Part shown: piece by piece, positions 1 to 4,992 of the stretch
Layout of the letters: every line of letters begins with the position of its first letter
How positions within the stretch are numbered: the stretch's first letter is position 1
Notes under the pieces: model-generated
What the model was told of the DNA's origin: nothing
The model's input: the letters and a program-made list of their open reading frames with translations, nothing else
The model's database searches: none
Program-made: the position numbers and the translations under genes
Assembly (NCBI GenBank): GCA_020252385.1
Contig: JADCDC010000432.1
Coordinates: forward strand, 1 to 5,121
From: Aestuariivirga sp.
Lineage (GTDB): Bacteria; Pseudomonadota; Alphaproteobacteria; Rhizobiales; Aestuariivirgaceae
Reading direction: 5' to 3'
DNA: 5,121 nt

Positions 1-1907
1 CCCGACATGATGGCGCTGAGGTCGCTGCGGTTCAGGGCAAGGCTGAGGTCGGCGTCCGGGGCGCTGAAGCCCTGGATGTTGGTGAGCGTGCCGTTGACCA
101 GTTCGATCACGAACATCTCGCCATTGTCCGGCGTGGCAAGGTTGATCTTGAACGCTGCCTCCCCAGCCTTGCGGCTGTCGAGCTTGATGCCGAGGAAGTT
201 CAGCCATTGCTCGGTCGACATGCCGCGAATGACGTCGGGCGAGGAGGTATCGGCCGTTTCGCCCGTCGGAATCCCTGAGCGCAGTTCGAAGGCGCCCGAC
301 AGGAAGGAGTTGCGAAGGCCCGGATTTTCCTGCTGGTAGCCGATCTGCTCGAAGGCGTCGGCCAGCATTTCCCGCGCCGGCTGGTTCTGCGGTTCGGCCT
401 GGACGAGCTTGTTCAGGATCTCGGTCGCGAGCAGGTAGCTGCCCTGGTCGTGCAGCGTCCGCGCCCGCGCCATGATCGCTTCGGCACCCCCCATCATCTC
501 GACATAGAGCGGTGCGGAGTCGGCGGGCGACAGCGGGATGAGCGTTGCCGGATTGCAGTCCCAGAATCCGAGGAAGCGCTGCACGACGCCACGCGCATTG
601 TGCTGGGGCGAGCCGTGATATCCCCGCGCATACCACATCTGCTGCAGGCCCTGCGGCACCTCGTAGACATTGTGGATCTGGTTGATCGTGACACCCTGGT
701 TCGCGAAGTGCAGAACCTGGTTGTTCATGTTGGCATAGATGTCGCGCTGGCCGCGCAGCACGTCCTTGATGCGGTCCTTGCCCCAGCGCGGCCAGTGGTG
801 CGAGGCGATCATCACCTCCGCCTCGTCGGCGAAGCGGTAGAGCGCCTCGTTGATGTATTTCGACCAGCGCAGGGCATCGCGCACGGGCGCGCCGCGCAGG
901 GTATAGATGTTGTGCAGCGTAGCGTTGATGTTCTCGGCCATCCACAGCGTCTTGTACTGCGGGATCCAGGTGTTCATCTCGGAGGGCGCCTCGGTGTTCG
1001 GCGTGTTCTGGAACACCATGGCGACGCCGTCGACCTCGAACTCCTCGATCGGTTCCGACACGAGGCGCGTGGGCGGTATGAGGCCGGTCGCGCCGGCGGA
1101 AACACGGGGGCCGAGGCCCTGCGTCACGTAGCCGAAGGGACTGATCGGCAGCAGGATACCGTACTGATAGAACAGCCGTCGGTTCATCGCGTTTCCGGCA
1201 AAGACGTTCTCCGAGATCGCGTTCTCCATGAAGCCTGCGGGCGCGATGACCGGCACCCGGCCTGACGAGACGTCCTCATCCGTCAGGATGCCGCGCACGC
1301 CGCCCCAGTGATCTCCATGATTGTGCGAATAGATCACCGCGGTCACGGGCAGGCCTTCGCCCCGGTGCCGCTGGAACAGTTCCCATGCGGCGCGCATCGT
1401 CTCGGCAGAAACCAGGACGTCGAACACGATCCAGCCGGTCTTGCCCCGCACGAAGGTCGTCTGCGCCAGATCGAAGCCGCGCACCTGGTAGACGCCGGGC
1501 ACGACCTCATAGAGGCCGAAGTTCCGGTTCAGCTTGGCGATACGCAGAAGCGAGGGATGGATCGCCTCGAACGGCCCCTCGCCATCAAGGAAGGCCCATT
1601 GCGAATCGTCCCAGGCCACGCCGCCCGAGTCAGACGGGATGACAGGGTTCTCGCGGCGGGCAATGAAGCCCTTGTTGAACTCATCGAAGTCGCGCGTATC
1701 GGAGAAGGGCAAGGCCTGCTCCGCGGCCTTGAGCACAGCCCTCGTATGCTCCGAGGGGACCTTGCCCTTCGGGTGGAAATGCCCGGGCTGCAGAGCGGGA
1801 GCGTTCTGCGCCGACACGGCGCCGGGCTCCGCGACCAGGGCGCTGCCGAATGCAAAGGCCGCACCCGTCGCGGGCAGGGCTCCAAGGAACTGGCGTCTGC
1901 TGGTCAT
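1..1907 (-). CDS. Tat-exported SdsA1-type alkylsulfatase (MBL fold), C-terminus cut by window edge
   Basis: The frame is open from the ATG at 1905-1907 to the left edge, giving 635 codons; by comparison with SdsA1 (about 658 residues) a few dozen C-terminal residues are missing. The product should hydrolyse primary alkyl sulfate esters such as dodecyl sulfate to alcohol and sulfate in the periplasm. Residues 1-35 form a twin-arginine signal (SRRQFLG, then an Ala-rich stretch, VSAQ). The MBL domain (about 125-385) has HNHGDH at 195-200. E306 (NTPNTEAPSE), E325 (WMAEN) and H370 (SHHWP) lie at the same spacing as SdsA1 Glu280, Glu299 and His344, so the binuclear zinc site looks intact. A helical dimerisation domain follows (about 400-540), then the start of an SCP2-like domain (about 555 onward). 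The start is supported by AGGAG at 1917-1921, nine bases upstream. The family is clear; the exact substrate (short or long alkyl, primary or secondary) is not. Confidence 0.93.
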   Translation of the reverse strand, partial: MTSRRQFLGALPATGAAFAFGSALVAEPGAVSAQNAPALQPGHFHPKGKVPSEHTRAVLKAAEQALPFSDTRDFDEFNKGFIARRENPVIPSDSGGVAWDDSQWAFLDGEGPFEAIHPSLLRIAKLNRNFGLYEVVPGVYQVRGFDLAQTTFVRGKTGWIVFDVLVSAETMRAAWELFQRHRGEGLPVTAVIYSHNHGDHWGGVRGILTDEDVSSGRVPVIAPAGFMENAISENVFAGNAMNRRLFYQYGILLPISPFGYVTQGLGPRVSAGATGLIPPTRLVSEPIEEFEVDGVAMVFQNTPNTEAPSEMNTWIPQYKTLWMAENINATLHNIYTLRGAPVRDALRWSKYINEALYRFADEAEVMIASHHWPRWGKDRIKDVLRGQRDIYANMNNQVLHFANQGVTINQIHNVYEVPQGLQQMWYARGYHGSPQHNARGVVQRFLGFWDCNPATLIPLSPADSAPLYVEMMGGAEAIMARARTLHDQGSYLLATEILNKLVQAEPQNQPAREMLADAFEQIGYQQENPGLRNSFLSGAFELRSGIPTGETADTSSPDVIRGMSTEQWLNFLGIKLDSRKAGEAAFKINLATPDNGEMFVIELVNGTLTNIQGFSAPDADLSLALNRSDLSAIMS

Positions 1908-1963
1908 CGGGCTTCACTCCTGAAATGTCGATGATGCTGCGGCTGGCCGCGGAGGGCCAACAT
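1904..1963 (-). CDS. Possible 19-residue leader peptide overlapping the alkylsulfatase start
   Basis: The short frame reads MLALRGQPQHHRHFRSEAR and ends in TGA, which overlaps the sulfatase ATG as ATGA, a layout typical of translational coupling. AAGGA at 1972-1976 (minus strand) stands eight bases before the ATG at 1961-1963; another in-frame ATG at 1967-1969 would add two residues but sits too close to that site. The sulfatase's own AGGAG lies inside this frame, so ribosomes translating the leader would cross and could open or mask it. The peptide is rich in His and Arg (HHRH). No known leader family is recognised. Such a short frame can arise by chance; conservation has not been tested. 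Confidence 0.4.
   Translation of the reverse strand: MLALRGQPQHHRHFRSEAR
1917..1921 (-). promoter_or_regulatory. Ribosome binding site of the alkylsulfatase gene
   Basis: AGGAG on the minus strand, nine bases upstream of the ATG at 1905-1907. It fixes the start at the residue that opens a well-formed Tat signal peptide. Confidence 0.75.
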
Positions 1964-1983
1964 GAGCATGTTCCTTCTAGCAT

Positions 1984-1989
1984 ATGATA
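1984..1989 (-). promoter_or_regulatory. Candidate -10 box for the alkylsulfatase transcript
   Basis: TATCAT on the minus strand matches TATAAT at five of six positions and lies in the only AT-rich patch upstream of the gene. No good -35 box is seen 16-18 bases further upstream, so an activator-dependent promoter or a chance match are both possible. If it is used, transcription would start only a few bases before the AAGGA of the possible leader peptide. Confidence 0.25.
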
Positions 1990-1998
1990 TCCTCTGGA

Positions 1999-2018
1999 AT
2001 TGTGCCGCATGGCGCAAT
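1999..2018. promoter_or_regulatory. Inverted repeat, candidate operator between the divergent genes
   Basis: The arms ATTGTGCC and GGCGCAAT flank the spacer GCAT and match at seven of eight positions. The repeat lies just upstream of the candidate -10 box of the alkylsulfatase, where an activator or repressor dimer could bind. The regulator cannot be named from the site, and no regulator gene lies in this window. Confidence 0.45.
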
Positions 2019-2021
2019 CTT

Positions 2022-2029
2022 GAACGTTC
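2022..2029. repeat. Short palindrome GAACGTTC
   Basis: A perfect 8-bp palindrome, extended imperfectly to TTGAACGTTCGA (2021 to about 2032). It lies three bases after the 1999-2018 inverted repeat and may be a second binding site; a palindrome this short can also occur by chance. Confidence 0.25.
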
Positions 2030-2065
2030 GACGAAAGGTGACCACGGGTTAGCCCGGGGCATCGC

Positions 2066-2090
2066 TTGACGTGGGCCGATCGCCCGTCAA
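2066..2090. promoter_or_regulatory. Bulged inverted repeat containing a possible -35 box, upstream of the ABM-like gene
   Basis: The left arm is TTGAC-GT-GGGC, the loop CGATC, and the right arm GCCC-GTCAA. Nine base pairs form if the GT at 2071-2072 bulges out. The left arm holds TTGACG (2066-2071), five of six matches to a sigma70 -35 box; seventeen bases on, AACATT (2089-2094) is a poor -10. The repeat ends 15 bases before the ATG at 2106. It could be an operator over the promoter or, if transcribed, an RNA hairpin near the start codon. Confidence 0.35.
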
Positions 2091-2105
2091 CATTGGTTGG
2101 CGCGC

Positions 2106-2414
2106 ATGACGGTGGTCAGGATTTCGCTAGGGCGTTTCGATCCTGCCCGTGCCGAAGCCATCGAGACACTGTTGCGCGCCAGCAAGGACACGCTGGTTCC
2201 GGCCATTCGCGCGCTCAGGGGAAGTCGTGGCTACCATGCCGGCATCGACCGGGAGAACGGCGCGATGACGAATGTCAGCATTTGGGCTTCGCTGGAGGAC
2301 GCGCAGCAGATGGCCTCGCTCAAGGCCATGCGCGATCTTGCTGCGACATTCATCGAGGCCGGTGTCCGCTTCGAGCGTCCGATCACCAACCACGACGTGC
2401 TGTGGACTGTCTAG
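2106..2414 (+). CDS. ABM-like small protein with dimeric alpha/beta-barrel fold
   Basis: This encodes 102 residues, the usual length for single-domain antibiotic-biosynthesis-monooxygenase-like proteins, which form ferredoxin-fold dimers. The pattern fits: an opening strand (VVRISLGRF, 3-11), a helix (about 13-35), a GSRGYHAGID strand (39-48), a VSIWASLEDAQQM segment (57-69) typical of the 'W-x-s-x-e-d' part of the fold, a second helix (about 70-82) and a closing strand with ITNHDVLWTV (93-102). Family members range from quinol or haem oxygenases to proteins with no known activity, and no diagnostic catalytic set can be named here, so no reaction is assigned. No signal peptide is seen; cytoplasmic. 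ATG at 2106 is preferred over TTG at 2097, although neither has a clear Shine-Dalgarno site. It diverges from the alkylsulfatase and converges with the next gene. Confidence 0.75.
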   Translation: MTVVRISLGRFDPARAEAIETLLRASKDTLVPAIRALRGSRGYHAGIDRENGAMTNVSIWASLEDAQQMASLKAMRDLAATFIEAGVRFERPITNHDVLWTV

Positions 2415-2450
2415 TCCGGTTCCTGCGCCGCAGCCTCGACAGCCCTGTGC
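2415..2450. other. Gap between convergent genes, no clear terminator
   Basis: Thirty-six bases separate two converging stop codons. Only a weak stem, CTGC-GCC-GCAG (2423-2433), is present, with no T run on either strand, so no intrinsic terminator is called. Transcripts may overlap here or end by Rho. Confidence 0.4.
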
Positions 2451-2843
2451 TCAGCTTCCCTTGGCGAGCTTCGGACGGCTTGCCACCTCGATCACCTGCG
2501 GAATGCTGCCCTGCCCGGGTGCCACGCGCACACCGATCTTGGTTTCGGTGGCGTGGGCCGCGGTCACGATGGGCGCCATGATGGACAGGGCGAAACTGTC
2601 GGACGTCCCCAGGGCGAGGGTCTGGCGAAGTCCATGACGTCCGCGGAGGCCGAACTGGAAGGTTTCGCCGCCGGTGCCGGTCCTGACCACAATGCTCTCA
2701 ACCTTGCCGATGAAGTCGAAGAGCTTTCCATCCGCTGCCTTTGCCTTCGCCTTCGCCGCAGCCTTGCGGCGGGTAGGCACCGGCTTTGCGGCCTCGGCAT
2801 TGGCATCGGCCGGTGCCTTTTTTCTCGTCGTCTTCTTGTTCAT
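2451..2843 (-). CDS. Unknown small protein with Lys/Ala-rich, histone-H1-like tail
   Basis: The gene encodes 130 residues. Residues 1-40 are low-complexity and strongly basic (MNKKTTRKK, later RRKAAAKAKAKAADGK), like histone-H1-type or nucleoid-binding tails, and are probably disordered. Residues 41-123 look like a compact, mainly beta domain: LFDFIGKVESIVVRTGTGG (41-59), ETFQFGLRGR (60-69), an LGTSDSFALSIMAPIVTAAHA stretch in two parts (78-87 and 88-98), then TKIGVRVAPG and PQVIEVASR. No enzyme motif, signal peptide or membrane span is seen. The ATG at 2841-2843 is chosen because AGGGGGAG lies just upstream and the basic tail begins there; the frame stays open to an ATG at 2909, which would add 22 residues of different character. 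Nucleic-acid binding is only an inference from the tail. The stop lies 36 bases from that of the convergent ABM-like gene. Confidence 0.75.
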   Translation of the reverse strand: MNKKTTRKKAPADANAEAAKPVPTRRKAAAKAKAKAADGKLFDFIGKVESIVVRTGTGGETFQFGLRGRHGLRQTLALGTSDSFALSIMAPIVTAAHATETKIGVRVAPGQGSIPQVIEVASRPKLAKGS

Positions 2844-3094
2844 GGGCTCCCCCTGGTCATGTTCGATGTCGCTGCCCGATTCTAGATAGAAAGGCGTTGT
2901 CACAATCAACTGCCCGGATCAGCGGCTCAGGTCCGTCACAAAAGCTTCACACATGCCTCGGCACCGTGGCGGCGGTCGGACCGCAGCGCCTTGAACTTCC
3001 GGGCTTCTCCGCGCATCGATACGGCGGACCTCACCCGCGCCTCGACTGCGATGCCGGGGCCCGACACCACATGCACGGGCATCGGCCTTGCGTG

Positions 3095-3134
3095 CCGTCA
3101 TCCTTCTGCAATGCCGCTGTCATCCTGCTGTTGT
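3095..3134 (+). promoter_or_regulatory. Tandem PHO box array upstream of phnC
   Basis: Four heptamers begin at 3095, 3106, 3117 and 3128, exactly 11 bases apart: CCGTCAT, CTGCAAT, CTGTCAT and CTGTTGT. They match the PhoB half-site CTGTCAT at 6, 5, 7 and 5 of 7 positions. Consecutive pairs give two adjacent 18-bp PHO boxes (half-site, four bases, half-site). A weak -10 (GCTAAA, 3144-3149) lies about ten bases after the last unit, the spacing expected when PhoB replaces the -35 contact. The neighbouring Phn transporter makes control by phosphate starvation the natural reading. Confidence 0.75.
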
Positions 3135-3159
3135 CCGCTTCGCGCTAAAGGACGCGAAC

Positions 3160-3165
3160 AAGGGA
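3160..3165 (+). promoter_or_regulatory. Ribosome binding site of phnC
   Basis: AAGGGA, seven bases before the ATG at 3173. An in-frame TAA at 3146-3148 rules out any much longer product, so the two together fix the phnC start. Confidence 0.7.
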
Positions 3166-3172
3166 TGGCGAC

Positions 3173-3982
3173 ATGCTCAGGATCGAAAACCTCGGAAAGC
3201 GCTTCAGCGGGAAGGCGGCTCTTGCGGCCGTGACCGCCGACATAGCGGATGGTTCCTTCGTCGGCGTGATCGGCCGCTCGGGTGCCGGCAAGTCCACACT
3301 GCTCCGCTGCATCAACCGGCTTGTCGACCCCTCCGAAGGCAGGATCGTCTTCGAGGGCAAGACCGTCACCGAGCTGCGTGGCCAGGCGCTTCGGGACTGG
3401 CGCTCCTCCTGCGGCATGATTTTCCAGCAGTTCAACCTCGCCGGACGCCTCGATGTGCTGACCAACGTGCTGATGGGGCGGATCAACTCCATGTCGCTGC
3501 TGCCCACCCTGCTCAAGGCGTGGCCCGAAGCCGAAAAGCTGCGGGCACTCGCCGCCCTCGAGCGCCTTGACCTCGGCGAACTGGCGGGGCAGCGAGCGGA
3601 AAGCCTCTCCGGCGGCCAGCAGCAGCGCGTGGCGATCGCCCGTACGCTGGTGCAGAACCCGCGCATCATCCTCGCCGACGAACCGGTCGCCTCGCTCGAT
3701 CCGCGCAACACGCAGATCGTGATGAACGCGTTGCGCGATCTCAACCGCGAGAAGGGCATCACCGTTCTGTGCAATCTGCACTCGATCGAACTGTCGCGGA
3801 GCTACTGCAGCCGGCTTCTCGGCATGCGTGAGGGCTGCATCGTGTTCGATGGCCCGCCGGAAGAACTGACGCCCAGCGTCATCGACGACCTCTATGGTTT
3901 CGAAGCCAACGACGTCATGGACACGGCGGAGGCCTCGGCACAGTACCGCAAGGATATCAGCGCGCTGCAAAGCGCGGCCTGA
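3173..3982 (+). CDS. phnC: Phosphonate/phosphate ABC transporter ATP-binding protein PhnC
   Basis: The 269-residue product is the cytoplasmic ATPase that powers import by PhnD and PhnE. All nucleotide-binding motifs are present: Walker A GRSGAGKST (34-42), Q-loop around Q85-Q86 in IFQQFNL, ABC signature LSGGQ (145-149), Walker B IILADE (165-170) with catalytic E170, D-loop SLD (174-176) and switch histidine H203 in NLH. The stretch FNLAGRLDVLTNVLMGR (87-103), followed by a longer variable segment (to about 121), is characteristic of PhnC rather than of general amino-acid or nitrate ATPases. The length is normal for the family. It is the first gene of the operon, behind the PHO array, and phnD starts 43 bases downstream. 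In rhizobia the equivalent transporter (PhoCDET) carries phosphate as well as phosphonates, so the physiological substrate cannot be fixed from the ATPase. Confidence 0.95.
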   Translation: MLRIENLGKRFSGKAALAAVTADIADGSFVGVIGRSGAGKSTLLRCINRLVDPSEGRIVFEGKTVTELRGQALRDWRSSCGMIFQQFNLAGRLDVLTNVLMGRINSMSLLPTLLKAWPEAEKLRALAALERLDLGELAGQRAESLSGGQQQRVAIARTLVQNPRIILADEPVASLDPRNTQIVMNALRDLNREKGITVLCNLHSIELSRSYCSRLLGMREGCIVFDGPPEELTPSVIDDLYGFEANDVMDTAEASAQYRKDISALQSAA

Positions 3983-4012
3983 CACCGCTTCCCCACAACC
4001 GACTGAGCAAAC

Positions 4013-4017
4013 AGGAG
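4013..4017 (+). promoter_or_regulatory. Ribosome binding site of phnD
   Basis: AGGAG, eight bases before the ATG at 4026. It selects this start over the upstream in-frame ATG at 3894, which would lie inside phnC and bury the signal peptide. Confidence 0.8.
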
Positions 4018-4025
4018 CACCACCC

Positions 4026-4934
4026 ATGTTGACGCGCCGATCGATCCTCCAGGCCGCCGCCGGCCTCGCAGCACTGTCCGTCAGCGGCACAGCGGCCCTT
4101 GCCGACTGGAAGCAGCAGTATCCGGAACTCATCATCGCCGCCGTGCCCGACGAAAACGCCACCGGCACGGAGAAGCGCTACGAGCCCTTCGTCCAGTATC
4201 TCTCGAAGCAACTCGGCGTTCCCGTCAAGCTGCGCATCGCCAATGACTACGCCGCCGTCATCGAGGGCCAGATCGCCGGCAACATCCATATCGCGCAGTA
4301 CGGCCCGGCTGCCTATGCACGCGCCTATATGAACGGCGCCAAGATCGAGCCCTTCGGCATGCAGGTGGGCAAGGACGGCAGCAAGGGGTATTATTCCGTG
4401 CTGTGGGTCAGGGCCGATTCGCCCTACCAGAAGATCGAGGACCTGAAAGGCAAGAACCTCGGCCTCGTCGATCCGAATTCCACCTCCGGCAACAACGTCC
4501 CGCGCTATGCCATGAACAAGATGGGCATCAATCCGGAGGAGTTCTTCGCCAACGTCGTCTACACCGGCAGCCACGAGAACGCGATCATCGCGCTTCAGCA
4601 GGGCCAGGTCGATGCCGCCTTCAACTGGTGGAACGACGAGAACGAGTCGCTGCTCCGCCGCATGGAGCGCAAGGACATGGCGAAGTACGACGACTTCCGC
4701 ATGATCTTCAAGTCGGACCAGATCGTGAACTCTCCCGTCGCCATGCTGTCGAACCTGCCCGACGATCTGAAGGCCCAGATCAGGGATGCCTTCTTCAACG
4801 TCGACAAGAACGATCCGGAAGCCTTCCAGGTGCTGACCGACGGCGAGGCCCAGGTCTGGGCGCCCACCTCGCATGCCGACTATGAGGTGATCGTCGAGCT
4901 CAACAAGTTCGTCGACACGCTGCGCAAGCAGTAA
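4026..4934 (+). CDS. phnD: Phosphonate/phosphate ABC transporter periplasmic binding protein PhnD
   Basis: The 302-residue product captures the ligand in the periplasm and delivers it to PhnE/PhnC. A signal peptide covers residues 1-26: TRRSIL (3-8) looks like a twin-arginine motif, then an Ala/Leu core and ALA before D27 as the cleavage site. The mature part has family hallmarks: a two-lobe PBP fold opening with ELIIAAVPDENAT (34-46), AQYGPAAYARA (90-100), the anion-binding loop DPNSTSGNNVPRYA (149-162), TGSHENAI (180-187) and GQVDAAFNWWNDE (193-205). In characterised PhnD-like proteins, Tyr, Ser/Thr, His and Asp/Glu side chains in these loops grip the phosphonate or phosphite group; exact equivalents need an alignment. 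The length is usual. Phosphonates, phosphite or phosphate are all possible ligands. Confidence 0.95.
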   Translation: MLTRRSILQAAAGLAALSVSGTAALADWKQQYPELIIAAVPDENATGTEKRYEPFVQYLSKQLGVPVKLRIANDYAAVIEGQIAGNIHIAQYGPAAYARAYMNGAKIEPFGMQVGKDGSKGYYSVLWVRADSPYQKIEDLKGKNLGLVDPNSTSGNNVPRYAMNKMGINPEEFFANVVYTGSHENAIIALQQGQVDAAFNWWNDENESLLRRMERKDMAKYDDFRMIFKSDQIVNSPVAMLSNLPDDLKAQIRDAFFNVDKNDPEAFQVLTDGEAQVWAPTSHADYEVIVELNKFVDTLRKQ

Positions 4935-4944
4935 GGAGCGGAGC

Positions 4945-4966
4945 GGGGTCCGCCGGCGCGGTCCCC
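4945..4966 (+). repeat. GC-rich hairpin between phnD and phnE
   Basis: GGGG-T-CCGC, loop CGGC, then GCGG-T-CCCC: eight G-C pairs interrupted by one T-T mismatch. CTTCCC rather than a T run follows, so it is not a standard intrinsic terminator. At the 3' end of the binding-protein message it could protect phnD mRNA from 3' exonucleases and so keep PhnD in excess over PhnE, as known for other binding-protein operons. That role is inference; the stem itself is seen directly. Confidence 0.5.
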
Positions 4967-4977
4967 CTTCCCACCCG

Positions 4978-4992
4978 ATGACCCGCGCATGA
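4978..4992 (+). other. Four-codon mini-ORF overlapping the phnE start
   Basis: ATG ACC CGC GCA TGA: the stop overlaps the phnE ATG (4989-4991) as ATGA. No good Shine-Dalgarno site stands close to the phnE ATG, so reinitiation from this mini-ORF is one way phnE could be translated. It may equally be chance. Confidence 0.25.

Larger units (their letters stand above)
2844..3172. other. Long intergenic region carrying divergent promoters and no convincing gene
   Basis: The left end must hold the promoter of the minus-strand small gene; the only AT-rich patch (about 2880-2908) contains TATCTAGAAT on the minus strand, with TTGTGA 15 bases before TAGAAT, a weak sigma70 fit. The palindrome TTGT-C-ACAA (2897-2905) overlaps it. 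A perfect inverted repeat GCGGTC-G-GACCGC sits at 2972-2984. The right end holds the PHO-like array. Short frames in between (for example 2919-3101 minus) have Arg-rich, low-complexity products and no ribosome site, so they are not called genes. Confidence 0.5.

Noticed and set aside
450..1265. Plus-strand open frame of 271 codons
   Set aside because: It is antisense to the alkylsulfatase, whose own frame carries all catalytic motifs; the product is Arg/His/Val-rich without recognisable motifs, as expected of a GC-rich shadow frame.
2423..2433. CTGC-GCC-GCAG stem as bidirectional terminator
   Set aside because: Four pairs and no T run on either strand; too weak to call.
2844..2909. 22-residue N-terminal extension of the Lys/Ala-rich small protein
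   Set aside because: The ribosome site fits the ATG at 2841-2843, and the AT-rich promoter-like patch falls inside the proposed extension.
3050..3083. GATGCC...GGCATC inverted repeat
   Set aside because: Only six pairs around a 22-base loop; expected by chance in GC-rich DNA.
2919..3101. Minus-strand 60-codon frame in the intergenic region
   Set aside because: Arg-rich low-complexity product, no Shine-Dalgarno site, and it overlaps the PHO array.
3098..4168. Minus-strand open frame of 356 codons
   Set aside because: It lies opposite phnC and the phnD signal peptide, both unambiguous by motif, and shows no protein family features.
3957..4874. Minus-strand open frame of 305 codons
   Set aside because: It is antisense to phnD; the composition (Val, Asp, Leu, His rich) reflects complementary codon usage.
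3894..4934. Longer phnD starting at 3894
   Set aside because: It would overlap phnC by about 90 bases and bury the signal peptide; the ATG at 4026 has an excellent AGGAG site.
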